NCBI RefSeq assembly: GCF_031119625.1
Contig: NZ_JAVHZV010000029.1
Span: 186,001 to 250,000, forward strand
Reading direction: 5' to 3'
DNA: 64,000 nucleotides
Origin: Pseudomonas sp. G34
GTDB lineage: Bacteria > Pseudomonadota > Gammaproteobacteria > Pseudomonadales > Pseudomonadaceae
The notes beneath the pieces were generated by a model. That model had not been told where the DNA came from. It worked only from the letters and a program-made list of their open reading frames with translations, and made no database searches. Positions within the stretch are counted from its first letter, which is position 1. Each line of letters opens with the position of its first letter. This document shows, piece by piece, positions 7,309 through 16,222 of the stretch. Made by a program: the position numbers and the translations under genes.

Positions 7309-7677
7309 ATGCAGTCTTTCTTCCAGAAGACATTCGGCGGGCTGAATCGCCCTTACTTCATGCGCCAGCTGTTTTTCGGTGCTCTGTTTGCAGTTTTGAT
7401 GTTGTGGGTTGCGGCCAATGGCACGAAAGGCATCATGGGCAACCCCGGCATGGTCGTCATGTGCGTGGTCAACACGCTGCTCTATCCCTACGCGCGTTTC
7501 GTTTACGAGAGCATCGTCGGCTACATCATGGGCTCGAACGTGTTTTTCGTGAACGCCTTGATCATGCTCTTCGTGAAGGTCATGACCATGGCCCTCTGCT
7601 GGTCGATGGCGATCTTCATCGCGCCAGTTGGCCTGGCATACCTGTACTGGGCGAATAGCAGAAACGTCCCCCAGTAA
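7309..7677 (+). CDS. Small polytopic membrane protein
   Basis: 122 residues with about three or four membrane segments (about 20-37, 45-62, 74-92, 94-112) and aromatic-rich short loops. ATG at 7309 with GAGAGGG 6 nt upstream. It is followed by its own terminator, so it is another one-gene unit. The N-terminus (FFQKTFGGLNRPYFMRQLFFGALF) has the look of small inner-membrane proteins of the YidH/DUF805 sort, but no family can be claimed. Confidence 0.6.
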   Translation: MQSFFQKTFGGLNRPYFMRQLFFGALFAVLMLWVAANGTKGIMGNPGMVVMCVVNTLLYPYARFVYESIVGYIMGSNVFFVNALIMLFVKVMTMALCWSMAIFIAPVGLAYLYWANSRNVPQ

Positions 7678-7693
7678 GCTTACCTACACACTG

Positions 7694-7719
7694 AGCCCCG
7701 CCATTGAGCGGGGCTTTTT
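7694..7719 (+). terminator. Terminator after the small membrane protein
   Basis: AGCCCCGC (7694-7701) pairs with GCGGGGCT (7708-7715), five Ts follow. Nearly the same hairpin as at 6657-6683. Confidence 0.85.
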
Positions 7720-7742
7720 GTTTCTACCTTTCGAGCACGCAC

Positions 7743-8087
7743 ATGGATCCCACAGACGGCAACCCATTCGGCTGGTTCGCGGCCGGTGGGCTTGGCCTCG
7801 CGTGGGCAGTTGCCTGGTTGCGTAAAACCTTCTCCAGCAGTGGCGCATCGATCGCCAATGATCGTGCGGAGAAGGACATGCTCGAGCGAGTAATCGCCGA
7901 GAACGACAAGCTCCGACTGGCTTACGAGGTCGTGAGCAAAGAGCGCAACGACATGTATCGGCAGGTGGGTGAACTCACTGGCGCCATGAAAGCCATGAAT
8001 GCGCAGCTCGAGCATCAGGACAAGCAGATCGTCCGCCTGACCGAGGAAGTCGCGCGATTGAGATCTGCCCTTGAGGCGAAGGCATGA
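7743..8087 (+). CDS. Membrane-anchored coiled-coil protein
   Basis: 114 residues: one membrane segment (about 7-24, NPFGWFAAGGLGLAWAVAW) then a long coiled coil (about 45-113) with regular Leu/Val spacing (LERVIAENDKLRLAYEVVSKER). ATG at 7743. It overlaps the next gene by 4 bp. Similar one-span coiled-coil proteins near lysis or packaging genes are sometimes called holin-like, but nothing specific supports that here. Confidence 0.6.
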   Translation: MDPTDGNPFGWFAAGGLGLAWAVAWLRKTFSSSGASIANDRAEKDMLERVIAENDKLRLAYEVVSKERNDMYRQVGELTGAMKAMNAQLEHQDKQIVRLTEEVARLRSALEAKA

Positions 8088-8386
8088 AATCCGAACCGAT
8101 CACAAAGCGCGCCAAGCACTGGTGGCGACGCGTCGAGGTGTGGCTGCTTGCCGGCCTGTTCATCTGCAGCGGCGGGACCCTGGGTTACCAGCTCGCCATG
8201 TACAACTCGCACCGACTGATGCAGTCCGAGTTGGCAAGCATTCGTGCTGCCTACGATGAGGCGCTGGGCCGCAAGGATCGCAAGCTCGAAATGCTCGTTG
8301 AAACTACTAGTGAAGCGGCCAAAACTGCAGCCACTGCCGCGGAAACCGCAAGCCAGGCTGCAGAAAAGGCCGTCTCGCCTGACTGA
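8084..8386 (+). CDS. Second one-span membrane protein, coupled to the previous gene
   Basis: 100 residues: basic N-terminus, one membrane segment (about 20-38), then an Ala/Thr-rich helical tail (EAAKTAATAAETASQAAEKA). Starts within the stop of the preceding gene. Same build as its neighbour (anchor plus coiled tail), so the two may form a heteromeric membrane complex. Holin, spanin-like or superinfection roles all remain open. Confidence 0.6.
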   Translation: MKSEPITKRAKHWWRRVEVWLLAGLFICSGGTLGYQLAMYNSHRLMQSELASIRAAYDEALGRKDRKLEMLVETTSEAAKTAATAAETASQAAEKAVSPD

Positions 8387-8476
8387 AGTGCCACGACTCC
8401 ATTTTGATCTTATCGCAGAGCGTGGATCAATCAATGCAGGTCCCAACGTCAATCGATATAGGGCCTGCCAGATTGG

Positions 8477-8704
8477 TTAACCCCTATTGATCATGTCAAT
8501 AACGTTGATGAGGTCAGAGGCAGTGTGGTTTTCAAAGCTGTTACCTTGAAAATTTACGGTGCCAGTATTGTAGATATTCATAATCAGACCGCATTTAAAG
8601 GCGAACTGGTGCTGGTTAGCAGTTGGGTGCCGCTCCTCTGCGTCAGGGTGCTTTCGCTTTACGGTGTCGATTAAAAACGCAGTGTCGTTGCATTTGATGG
8701 TCAT
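8477..8704 (-). CDS. Small antisense gene in the late region
   Basis: 75 residues on the minus strand between rightward genes. The ATG at 8704 has GAGGG 7 nt upstream and was chosen over the longer reading from 8734. The C-terminal half contains CGLIMNIYNTGTVNFQGN, a pattern of strand-turn-strand with TG-x-V-x-x-Q-G that resembles TBP-like nucleic-acid-binding repeats such as the RNase HIII N-terminal domain and RnlA-type toxins. The resemblance is short and the family uncertain. Being opposite to the late transcript suggests expression in the lysogen. Confidence 0.55.
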   Translation of the reverse strand: MTIKCNDTAFLIDTVKRKHPDAEERHPTANQHQFAFKCGLIMNIYNTGTVNFQGNSFENHTASDLINVIDMINRG

Positions 8705-8821
8705 TGTAATGCCCTCGTGGTGAATTGAGCGCAAGCCAGACCGCTATGAATAGCCTTCCCTGGCGAGCAACACCTAAATAGTGGCACTTTGTCTTTTTTT
8801 CAAGTGGGGGAGGGGGTTAAC

Positions 8822-9430
8822 TTGCTCAGGCCACTCCCGCCGCTCGATTCGCTTCCTTACCCATTTTCCTTACATCGTCCGGCGCCTGAGGTGTGGGAGT
8901 GGATTGATCACCAGCTGCTGTCCGAGGATGGCGGTATTTACAACCCTGACCACGAGCACTTAAGGGACGCCGACATCGCTGTGTTGTGGGCCTCGTCGGG
9001 CTTCGAGAAGGCCGGGCGGCTGGTGCTCGGCCAGGCTGAGTCGGTGATGTTCCGCGCCGGGGGCTGGCAGAAGGCTCGGCAGGAGCAGCAGATGATTCAG
9101 TGGTTCGGCCGGGTGCCCGCCTTCCTGATCACGCTGGCGGCTGACTACTGTGCCAATTGCTCTGACGCTGAGTTCTGCGCGCTGGTGGAGCATGAGCTGT
9201 ACCACATAGCGCAGAAGACCGACGAGTTCGGGGCGCCCAAGTTCAAGCAGGACGGCACACCGAGCTTGTACCTCAAGGGGCACGACGTAGAAGAGTTCGT
9301 CGGTGTCGTTCGCCGCTACGGTGCGAGCGAAGAGGTCCAGCAGCTGATCGACGCTGCTAGCAACCCGCCCGAAGTGGCAAAGATCAACATTGCGAGGGCC
9401 TGCGGAACCTGTCTGCTCAAGTCGGCCTGA
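8822..9430 (+). CDS. Putative phage metallopeptidase
   Basis: 202 residues. Central HELYH motif (VEHELYHIAQK) gives the HExxH zinc site, with conserved surroundings (LAADYC...FCALVEHELYH) typical of the putative phage metallopeptidase family found just upstream of terminase genes in Pseudomonas phages. The start is uncertain: a TTG at 8822 follows GGGAGGGGG by 6 nt; in-frame alternatives are GTG at 8804 and TTG at 8789. Likely acts in head maturation or virion protein processing, but this is by neighbourhood only. Confidence 0.75.
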   Translation: MLRPLPPLDSLPYPFSLHRPAPEVWEWIDHQLLSEDGGIYNPDHEHLRDADIAVLWASSGFEKAGRLVLGQAESVMFRAGGWQKARQEQQMIQWFGRVPAFLITLAADYCANCSDAEFCALVEHELYHIAQKTDEFGAPKFKQDGTPSLYLKGHDVEEFVGVVRRYGASEEVQQLIDAASNPPEVAKINIARACGTCLLKSA

Positions 9431-9462
9431 AACCAGACAGGCAATAGACGGAAACCCTACAT

Positions 9463-9939
9463 ATGGCAGCCCTGAACAGCGAGGTGAAGGCCTACATCGT
9501 TCAGGCGCTGGCCTGTTTCGATACGCCCAGCCAGGTGGCGGAGGCCGTCAAGAAGGAATTCGGCATCGAGGTCAGCCGGCAGCAGGTCGAGTCGCATGAT
9601 CCGACCAAGCGCTGCGCGAAGAGCTTGGCCAAGCGCTGGGTGGTGCTGTTCGAGGACACCCGCAAGCGCTTCCGTGAGGAGACGGCTGAGATCCCAATCG
9701 CCAACCGCGCCTATCGGCTGCGCGCCATGGGCCGCTTCATCGAGCGCGCCGAGGGCATGAAGAACATTCCCCTGGCCATGCAGATTCTGGAGCAGGCGGC
9801 GAAAGAGTGCGGCGACATGTACGTGAACCGCCAGAAGAAGGCGGACGCTGAGGATGAGCCTGCGCCGGTGACCAGTGTGCAGGTGCAGGTAGTGGACGCG
9901 AGGAAGCCGAATGCCGACGCTGAACGTCCCGCAGGCTAA
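9463..9939 (+). CDS. Terminase small subunit (DUF2280-like)
   Basis: 158 residues. The N-terminal helix-turn-helix (YIVQALACFDTPSQVAEAVKKEFG) with the following QVESHDPTKR segment matches the DUF2280 family, found directly upstream of large terminases. It should recognise the packaging site and recruit the motor. Overlaps the large subunit gene by 29 bp. The C-terminus is acidic and low in complexity. Confidence 0.8.
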   Translation: MAALNSEVKAYIVQALACFDTPSQVAEAVKKEFGIEVSRQQVESHDPTKRCAKSLAKRWVVLFEDTRKRFREETAEIPIANRAYRLRAMGRFIERAEGMKNIPLAMQILEQAAKECGDMYVNRQKKADAEDEPAPVTSVQVQVVDARKPNADAERPAG

Positions 9940-11209
9940 CTTCCTGCAGCTGCCGCACAAGTTCAGGGGCTTCGTCGCCGGGTTCGGCTCTGGCAAGACC
10001 TGGGTAGGCTGCTCGGCGCTCTGCAAGCACGTGTGGGAATGGCCGGGCATCGACAGCGGCTACTTCGCGCCGACCTATCCGCAGATCCGCGACATCTTCT
10101 TCCCGACGATCGAGGAGGTCGCCTTTGACTGGGGACTGAAGGTCAGGACGAAGGAGAGCGACAAGGAGGTCGACTTCTACAGTGGCGGCCGGTACCGGAG
10201 CACTACGATCTGCCGGTCGATGGAGAAGCCCCAGACCATCGTGGGCTTCAAGATCGGTCACGCCCTGGTCGACGAGCTGGATGTTCTGCCCGCCCTGAAG
10301 GCCCAGCACGCCTGGCGCAAGATCATCGCCCGGATGCGTTACAAGGTCGAAGGCCTCAAGAACGGCGTCGACGTCACTACGACGCCCGAGGGCTTCAAGT
10401 TCGTCCATCAGCAGTTCGTGAAGCAGCTGCGCGAGAAGCCACACCTGCAGGGCATGTACGGCCTGGTCCAGGCCAGCACCTTCGATAACGAGCTGAACCT
10501 GCCCGACGACTACATCCCATCGCTGATGGAGTCGTACCCCGAGCAGCTGATCCGCGCGTACCTCAATGGCCAGTTCGTCAACCTGAACTCCGGGACGATC
10601 TACCACGCGTACGACAGGGTGCTGAACTCCTCGCAGGAGACGGTGCAGCCGGGCGAACCGATCTTCGTGGGCATGGACTTCAACGTCGGCAAGATGGCCG
10701 CAGTGATCCACGTGAAGCGCCTGGGCATGCCGCACGCGGTCGATGAGATCGTGAACGCCTACGACACGCCCGACATGATCCGGCAGCTGCGCGAGCGCTT
10801 CTGGCTGTATGCCGATGGCAAGTACTCGTCGACGCGCGAGATCAGGATCTACCCCGACTCCTCAGGTGATGGCCGCCGCTCGGTGAACGCCAGCACCACT
10901 GACCTGGCCCTGCTCAAGCAGGCCGGCTTCCAAGTCATCGCGCCGGCCGCCAACCCGCCGGTGAAGGACCGCATCAACGCCATGAACGCCATGTTCTGCA
11001 ACGCAGAGCAGGCGCGACGGTACCGGGTCAATGCCGATCGCTGCCCCACGTACGCGGACAACCTCGAGCAGCAGATCTGGGACAAGAACGGCGAGCCGGA
11101 CAAGAAGCAAGGCAACGACCACAGCAACGACGCCGGCGGCTACTTCATCCACAAGGAATACCCGATCGTGAAGCCGATCGTCTCCACCAAACTGGGATTT
11201 GCTCGATGA
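9911..11209 (+). CDS. Terminase large subunit
   Basis: 432 residues. Walker A at about residues 23-31 (GFGSGKTW), Walker B-type HALVDELDVL at about 116-125 and the motor coupling motif TTTPEGF at about 156-162. The nuclease half has GMDFNVGK (about 255-262) and ends with the DHSNDAGGYF aspartate motif. This packaging ATPase/nuclease drives DNA into the prohead and cuts concatemers. It overlaps the portal gene by 4 bp. Length is usual for the family. Confidence 0.95.
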   Translation: MPTLNVPQANFLQLPHKFRGFVAGFGSGKTWVGCSALCKHVWEWPGIDSGYFAPTYPQIRDIFFPTIEEVAFDWGLKVRTKESDKEVDFYSGGRYRSTTICRSMEKPQTIVGFKIGHALVDELDVLPALKAQHAWRKIIARMRYKVEGLKNGVDVTTTPEGFKFVHQQFVKQLREKPHLQGMYGLVQASTFDNELNLPDDYIPSLMESYPEQLIRAYLNGQFVNLNSGTIYHAYDRVLNSSQETVQPGEPIFVGMDFNVGKMAAVIHVKRLGMPHAVDEIVNAYDTPDMIRQLRERFWLYADGKYSSTREIRIYPDSSGDGRRSVNASTTDLALLKQAGFQVIAPAANPPVKDRINAMNAMFCNAEQARRYRVNADRCPTYADNLEQQIWDKNGEPDKKQGNDHSNDAGGYFIHKEYPIVKPIVSTKLGFAR

Positions 11210-12618
11210 ACGACGTCTCCTACAAGCGGCCCGAGTACATCGAGGCCCTGGATCGCTGGAAGATGGTGCAGGACGTCTGCGCCGGCCAGCACCGTGTCGT
11301 CGATCGGCTGCCGGAGATCAATGCCCACGACACCAGCGACGAGAACAAGGCGCGCAACAAGGCATACCGCGAGCGCGCCGTGTACAAGAACGCCACCGGG
11401 CACACGCGTAACGGCCTGATCGGCCTGTCGTTCCACAAGGACCCGACGCTGAAGGTGCCCAAGAAGCTGGAGTACCTGCAGGACAATGCCAATGGCGCCG
11501 GCATCAGCATCTACCAGCAGTCCCAGGCCTCGCTCGAGCGAATCCTGGAGACCGGCCGCCACGGCCTGTATGTGGACTACCACAGCGACGCCGGCGCCGG
11601 CGGGCACGCGGTGATCCTTACCTATTCGGCCGAGGACATCATCAACTGGCGCACCGGCATGGTGAACGGCCACCTGGTGCTGACGATGATCGTACTGCGC
11701 GAGGGGAAGGAGGAAGAGGACGGCTTCGGCGTGAAGATCACGGAGCAGTTCCGCGAACTCGCCCTGGAGACCGAGGGCTTCGTCTGCCGCGTCTGGCAGC
11801 GCAAGGGGCCGCGAGGCGGTGGGCCGCTCGAGGTGGTCGAAACTCACGAGCCAATGACGCCGGCCGGCCGGATTAAGGAAATCCCGTTCACCTTCATCGG
11901 CGCTCAAAACAACGACCCTAGCGTCGACGAGTCGCCGCTATACGACATCGCGGTGATCAACCTGGGTCATTACCGCAACAGCGCTGACTATGAGGACAGC
12001 GTTTTCTGGTGCGGCCAGGCGCAACCCTGGATCAGTGGTGTCGACGATCAGTGGCTCAAGATGGCCAGGGACGAGGGCGTCTATGTCGGGTCGCGATCGC
12101 CTATCCCGGTACCGAGCGGCGGCCAGTTCGGTTTTGCTCAGCCGCAGGCCAACACCCTGGTGAAGGAGGCGATGGCCGACAAGAATCAGATGATGATCGA
12201 GCTGGGTGCCCGCATGGTGATGGCGTCGATCGCTGCCAAGACGGCGACCGAAAGCCGCGGCGACCAGTCGGCCGCCACCTCGGTGCTCGCCATCTGCGTG
12301 GCCAATATCAGCGAGGCTTACACCCGGGCGCTGATGTGGTGCGCTCAGTACATGGGCGTGAACGAGAAGGTCGCCTATCAGGTGAATCAGGAGTTCGTGG
12401 AGCTCACGGCCGATCCGCAGATGATCACGGCGCTGGTGCAGCTCTGGCAGCAGGGCGGCTTCGCCAAGGTCGACCTACGTGCCTATCTGCGCCGCATGGG
12501 GCTCATTGCCCCGGAACGGACCGATCAGCAGATCGACAACGAGCTGGCCGAGCAGTCGGACGGCCTGAACCTCGACGACGTGGAGAGCGGCAATGGCGGT
12601 AAACCAGGCGCTGTTTGA
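11206..12618 (+). CDS. Portal protein (DUF4055 family)
   Basis: 470 residues. The opening (RPEYIEALDRWKMVQDVCAG) and the NATGHTRNGLIGLSFHKDP segment are typical of DUF4055 portal-like proteins, found between terminase and MuF-type genes. It should form the dodecameric vertex through which DNA passes. The C-terminal helices (about 330-470) are rich in Gln/Glu. Overlaps terminase by 4 bp and the next gene by 26 bp. Confidence 0.88.
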   Translation: MNDVSYKRPEYIEALDRWKMVQDVCAGQHRVVDRLPEINAHDTSDENKARNKAYRERAVYKNATGHTRNGLIGLSFHKDPTLKVPKKLEYLQDNANGAGISIYQQSQASLERILETGRHGLYVDYHSDAGAGGHAVILTYSAEDIINWRTGMVNGHLVLTMIVLREGKEEEDGFGVKITEQFRELALETEGFVCRVWQRKGPRGGGPLEVVETHEPMTPAGRIKEIPFTFIGAQNNDPSVDESPLYDIAVINLGHYRNSADYEDSVFWCGQAQPWISGVDDQWLKMARDEGVYVGSRSPIPVPSGGQFGFAQPQANTLVKEAMADKNQMMIELGARMVMASIAAKTATESRGDQSAATSVLAICVANISEAYTRALMWCAQYMGVNEKVAYQVNQEFVELTADPQMITALVQLWQQGGFAKVDLRAYLRRMGLIAPERTDQQIDNELAEQSDGLNLDDVESGNGGKPGAV

Positions 12619-13678
12619 CGCCACGATTCGGCATGCCGTGTTTCTGGAGCAGCTGAAGGCGGGCGAGGTGGCCAAGTTCGGTCCCTTCCTGAAGGAGATC
12701 GACCGGACGATTCGCAATCAGCTCACCCAGGCCGATCTGACCGACTACAACCAGCGGCGCCTGCAGCGGCTGCTGGACGAGGTGGACAGCCTACTGCTGG
12801 CGATCTTCCAGCGCTACTCCGACCAGCTGATGCTCGACCTGATCGATATCGCCATGTACGAGGCTCAGTTCGAGGCGTCGTCGCTGACCAGGGCGGCACC
12901 GGTGGGCATCACCTTCGACGCGGCGGTACCAGGTGTGGCAGCAGTGCGCGCGGCGGTGCTGAGCAGCCCGCTCAGTGTGCGCGGTACGGACGGTGGCAAG
13001 CTGCTGAAGGCCTTCATTAAGGGCTGGACTAACGCAGAGCGGGAGCGCGTTGCCGGCGCCATTCGCCAGGGCTTCTTCGAGGGCCAGACGAACTTCCAGG
13101 TGATCCGCAATATTCGCGGCACCGCTGCCGCCGGGTACCGTGACGGAATACTCGCCACCACCAACCGCAACGCCGCGACGGTGGCGCGCACTGCCATCCA
13201 GCATGTGGCCGCGCAGGCACGAATGGAGACCATCAAGGCCAATCCCGACGTGGTGCGGGAGGTGGAAATGGTCGCCACCCTGGACAGCAAGACCTCGCAG
13301 ACCTGCAGGTCGATGGACAAGCGCCGTTTCCCGGTCAACTCCGGGCCGCGGCCACCGTTTCACCCGAACTGCCGCACCACCTTCGTCCCGGTGACTGACT
13401 GGAGCGAGATGTTCAGCGAGGGCGCCACCCGGGCGGCGATCGGCGACAACGGCGCCGGCCAGGTCGCCGCCAGCCTGAGCTACTACAGCTGGCTCAAGCG
13501 TCAGCCGGCGGCATTCCAGGATCAGGCGCTGGGGCCTACACGCGGGAAGCTGTTCCGCGAGGGCGGGCTCACGCTCGAGCGCTTCAGCGAGCTGCAGCTC
13601 GACCGCAACTTCCGGCCGCTGACGCTGGAGCAGATGAAAGGCCTGGAGCCGCTGGCATTTGAGCGAGCGGGAATTTGA
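12593..13678 (+). CDS. MuF-like minor head protein
   Basis: 361 residues. The central part contains the phage head morphogenesis domain: TNFQVIRNIRG, NAATVARTAIQHVAAQAR and the cysteine/histidine end TSQTCRSMDKRRFPV...PPFHPNCRTTFVPV, the classical Mu gpF C-terminus. Such proteins sit inside or at the portal vertex and help assembly or are injected. It follows the portal gene with a 26-bp overlap. Confidence 0.88.
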   Translation: MAVNQALFDATIRHAVFLEQLKAGEVAKFGPFLKEIDRTIRNQLTQADLTDYNQRRLQRLLDEVDSLLLAIFQRYSDQLMLDLIDIAMYEAQFEASSLTRAAPVGITFDAAVPGVAAVRAAVLSSPLSVRGTDGGKLLKAFIKGWTNAERERVAGAIRQGFFEGQTNFQVIRNIRGTAAAGYRDGILATTNRNAATVARTAIQHVAAQARMETIKANPDVVREVEMVATLDSKTSQTCRSMDKRRFPVNSGPRPPFHPNCRTTFVPVTDWSEMFSEGATRAAIGDNGAGQVAASLSYYSWLKRQPAAFQDQALGPTRGKLFREGGLTLERFSELQLDRNFRPLTLEQMKGLEPLAFERAGI

Positions 13679-13691
13679 GTAGGAGAGCGAC

Positions 13692-14054
13692 ATGAACGAC
13701 AAAGCGATTGAACATGAGATCCAAGCCAAGGGCTTGACCGCGCCTCGCATCACGCCCAGCGACATCGAGGCCAATATTGCCAGCGAGCACTATTTCACTG
13801 CACTTGATGGCGTTGATGGTCACTACCGTGGCGGGCCCGAGGCACAAGGCGTGAAGAATGCCCAAGCGCTGGGCCTGCTGACCTTCTGTGTCCTGGTTCT
13901 GCGCAACGGCTTCACCGTTACCGGTGAGAGTGCCTGCGCTTCGCCGGAGAACTTCGACGCCGAGATCGGCCGCAAGATCGCCCGCCAGAACGCGGTGCAG
14001 AAAATCTGGCCGCTGATGGGCTACGCGCTCCGCAGCACGCTCCACCAGTGCTAA
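13692..14054 (+). CDS. Gp49-like phage protein (N4 gp49 / Sf6 gp66 family)
   Basis: 120 residues. The features ITPSDIEANIASEHYFTA, LTFCVLVLRNGFTVTGESAC and the NAVQKIWPLMGYALR end match the Gp49-like family seen in many phages. Its function is not established. ATG at 13692 with AGGAGAG 6 nt upstream; it is followed by a terminator, so the head genes behind it probably have another promoter or depend on antitermination. Confidence 0.85.
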   Translation: MNDKAIEHEIQAKGLTAPRITPSDIEANIASEHYFTALDGVDGHYRGGPEAQGVKNAQALGLLTFCVLVLRNGFTVTGESACASPENFDAEIGRKIARQNAVQKIWPLMGYALRSTLHQC

Positions 14055-14071
14055 GCCCCATCTGAACATCC

Positions 14072-14095
14072 AACCGGCCTAGAGCCGGTTTTTTT
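14072..14095 (+). terminator. Terminator inside the head operon
   Basis: AACCGGC (14072-14078) pairs with GCCGGTT (14084-14090), then seven Ts. It lies between the Gp49-like and scaffold genes and would need read-through or antitermination in late expression. Confidence 0.8.
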
Positions 14096-14127
14096 ATGCC
14101 CGCAAGGCGGGCCAACAAGCCCAAGGG

Positions 14128-14862
14128 GTGAGCAACGTGGACGAAAATGAAATCGACCTGGAAAACCCGGCCGTCAAGGACGCCATCGCAGCAGCAGTCA
14201 GCGAGGCCACCAACGGCCTGAAGAGCAAGAACAGCGAGCTGCTCGGCAAGCTGAAGGACACCAGTGGCAAGCTGCAGCAGTTCGAGTCGCAATTCGAAGG
14301 CATCGATATCGACGCTGTGAAAGGGCTGCTGAGCAAGGCCGGCCAGGACGAAGAAACCAAGTTGCTCACCGAGGGCAAGGTCGACGAGGTGTTCAACCGT
14401 CGCACCGAGCGCCTGCGTGGAGAGCACGACAAACAACTCGGTGCGCTGACCAAGCGCGCCGAGAAGGCTGAGGCGTTCGCTGCGAAGTTCCAGGGCAAGG
14501 TCCTGGGCGATGCGGTGCGCGGCGCAGCACTGAAGGCCGGCGCTCTGCCGGAAGCAACCGACGACATCATCCTGCGCGCGAAGGGCGTTTTCTCCCTGAG
14601 CGAAGAGGGTGAGGCCGTAGCTGTAGACGAGGATGGCCAGGTCATCCTCGGCAAGGATGGCAAGACCCCACTCACGCCCCTGGAATGGGCGGAATCCCTG
14701 CGCGAAAGCGCACCTCACCTGTGGCCAAGGGCTTCGGGTACACACGCCCCGGGCGGGGGCGGCGGCCAGGCTGCACTCAAGCGCTCCGAAATGAACGCCG
14801 CACAGAAGCGCGATTACCAGCGCAAGCACGGCCAAACCGCATACCTGCAATTGCCCAAGTGA
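14128..14862 (+). CDS. Scaffold-like head protein
   Basis: 244 residues, acidic, with a predicted coiled-coil middle (KSKNSELLGKLKDTSGKLQQFE...) and a disordered Gly-rich tail (SGTHAPGGGGGQ), the usual build of capsid scaffolds. It directly precedes the major capsid gene (8 bp gap). Start is a GTG at 14128 with AAGGG before it; a GTG at 14137 is possible. Confidence 0.75.
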   Translation: MSNVDENEIDLENPAVKDAIAAAVSEATNGLKSKNSELLGKLKDTSGKLQQFESQFEGIDIDAVKGLLSKAGQDEETKLLTEGKVDEVFNRRTERLRGEHDKQLGALTKRAEKAEAFAAKFQGKVLGDAVRGAALKAGALPEATDDIILRAKGVFSLSEEGEAVAVDEDGQVILGKDGKTPLTPLEWAESLRESAPHLWPRASGTHAPGGGGGQAALKRSEMNAAQKRDYQRKHGQTAYLQLPK

Positions 14863-14870
14863 GGTAACCC

Positions 14871-15833
14871 ATGGCAACTACCGTCAACAGCGACCTGATC
14901 ATCTACAACGATGAGGCGCAGACCGCCTACCTGGAGCGTGTCCAGGACAACCTGGATGTGTTCAACGCATCCTCGAACGGCGCCATCGTGCTCGACAACG
15001 AGCTGATCGAAGGCGACTTCCGCAAGCGTGCCTTCTACAAGCTGAACGGCTCGCTGGAACACCGCGACGTCAACTCCGACGCCAAGGTAACCGGCAAGAA
15101 GATCGCTGCTGGCGAAGCGGTAGGCGTGAAGGCCCCCTGGAAGTACGGCCCGTACCAGACCACCGAGGAGGCGTTCAAGCGCCGCGGTCGCCCGGTCGAC
15201 GAGTTCTCCCAGATCATCGGCCAGGACGTTGCCGACGCCACGCTGGAAGGCTTCATCCAGTACGCCACTGCATCGCTGCGTGCCTCGATCGGCTCGAACG
15301 ACAACATGGTGGTCGACGCGAACATCGCCACCGATGGCAAGCGCACGCTGACCCGCGGCATGCGCAAGTTCGGCGATAAGTTCGGCCGCATCGCGCTGTG
15401 GGTCATGCACTCGAGCGCCTATTTCGACATCGTCGATGAGGCGATCACCAACAAGATCTACGAAGAAGCGGGCGTGGTGATCTACGGCGGCCTGCCGGGC
15501 ACCCTCGGCAAGCCGGTGCTGGTCACTGACACCGCGCCGGCTGACGTGATCTTCGGTCTGGTCTCCAACGCTGTTGTGATCACCGAGTCGCAGGCGCCGG
15601 GCTTCCGTTCCTACGACATCAACGACGAAGAGAACCTGGCGATCGGCTACCGCGCCGAGGGCGTGGTGAACATCGACGTGCTGGGTTACAGCTGGAACGA
15701 AACCGCTGGCGGCGCCAACCCGACCCTGGCGGCCGTAGGCTCGGCTGCCAACTGGAAGAAGCATGCCAACAGCGACAAGGTCACTGCCGGCGTGATGATC
15801 AATCTGGTGGACGCTCCGGCCAACGGCGGCTGA
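14871..15833 (+). CDS. Major capsid protein
   Basis: 320 residues. It follows the scaffold-like gene and has a fold pattern of HK97-type coat proteins of this DUF4055-portal group: N-terminal NDEAQTAYLERVQDNLDVFNASSNGAIVL, a mid-domain HSSAYFDIVDEAITNKIYEEAG and YGGLPGTLGKPVLVTDTAP, and C-terminal RAEGVVNIDVLGYSW. It builds the icosahedral head. Good ribosome site (GAGGTAACC) and very strong codon bias, as expected for the most abundant virion protein. Confidence 0.88.
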   Translation: MATTVNSDLIIYNDEAQTAYLERVQDNLDVFNASSNGAIVLDNELIEGDFRKRAFYKLNGSLEHRDVNSDAKVTGKKIAAGEAVGVKAPWKYGPYQTTEEAFKRRGRPVDEFSQIIGQDVADATLEGFIQYATASLRASIGSNDNMVVDANIATDGKRTLTRGMRKFGDKFGRIALWVMHSSAYFDIVDEAITNKIYEEAGVVIYGGLPGTLGKPVLVTDTAPADVIFGLVSNAVVITESQAPGFRSYDINDEENLAIGYRAEGVVNIDVLGYSWNETAGGANPTLAAVGSAANWKKHANSDKVTAGVMINLVDAPANGG

Positions 15834-15897
15834 GCGTCGTAGTCTCCTCTCAACCATCTGTGCGGCCTGGCTCTGCTGGGCCGCCTTGGAGAGCAAC

Positions 15898-16218
15898 ATG
15901 GAACTGGTTTATACCAAGCAACGCACGGGCTTCGAGCCGGGCAAGTCGTATCGTCATCCGGATCTGTTCCGCGCCGTTGAGCGCGGTGTGACGAAGGTGG
16001 TGATCGTTGGTGACTACCCGGGTATTCAGGAGGCCTACAAGGCTGCCGATGTCGACGTCGAAGTGCTGAGCGGCAATACTGCCGAGTCCCAGCCTGAAAC
16101 CGACCCTGCCAAGATGAACAAGGCGGACCTGCAGGCCTGGCTGACCGCTCAGGGCATCCAGTACGACCCGGCAGCCAAAGTGCCGGAACTGAAAGCGCTT
16201 ATCCCACCAGCGAGCTGA
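15898..16218 (+). CDS. Small head protein with HeH/LEM-like C-terminus
   Basis: 106 residues. The C-terminal 30 residues (MNKADLQAWLTAQGIQYDP, then a VPELKALI helix) form a HeH/LEM-like helix-extended-loop-helix motif, often present in small phage head proteins between capsid and connector genes. ATG at 15898 with GGAGAG upstream. Role unknown; could bind DNA or stabilise the head. Confidence 0.75.
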   Translation: MELVYTKQRTGFEPGKSYRHPDLFRAVERGVTKVVIVGDYPGIQEAYKAADVDVEVLSGNTAESQPETDPAKMNKADLQAWLTAQGIQYDPAAKVPELKALIPPAS

Positions 16219-16222
16219 AATC

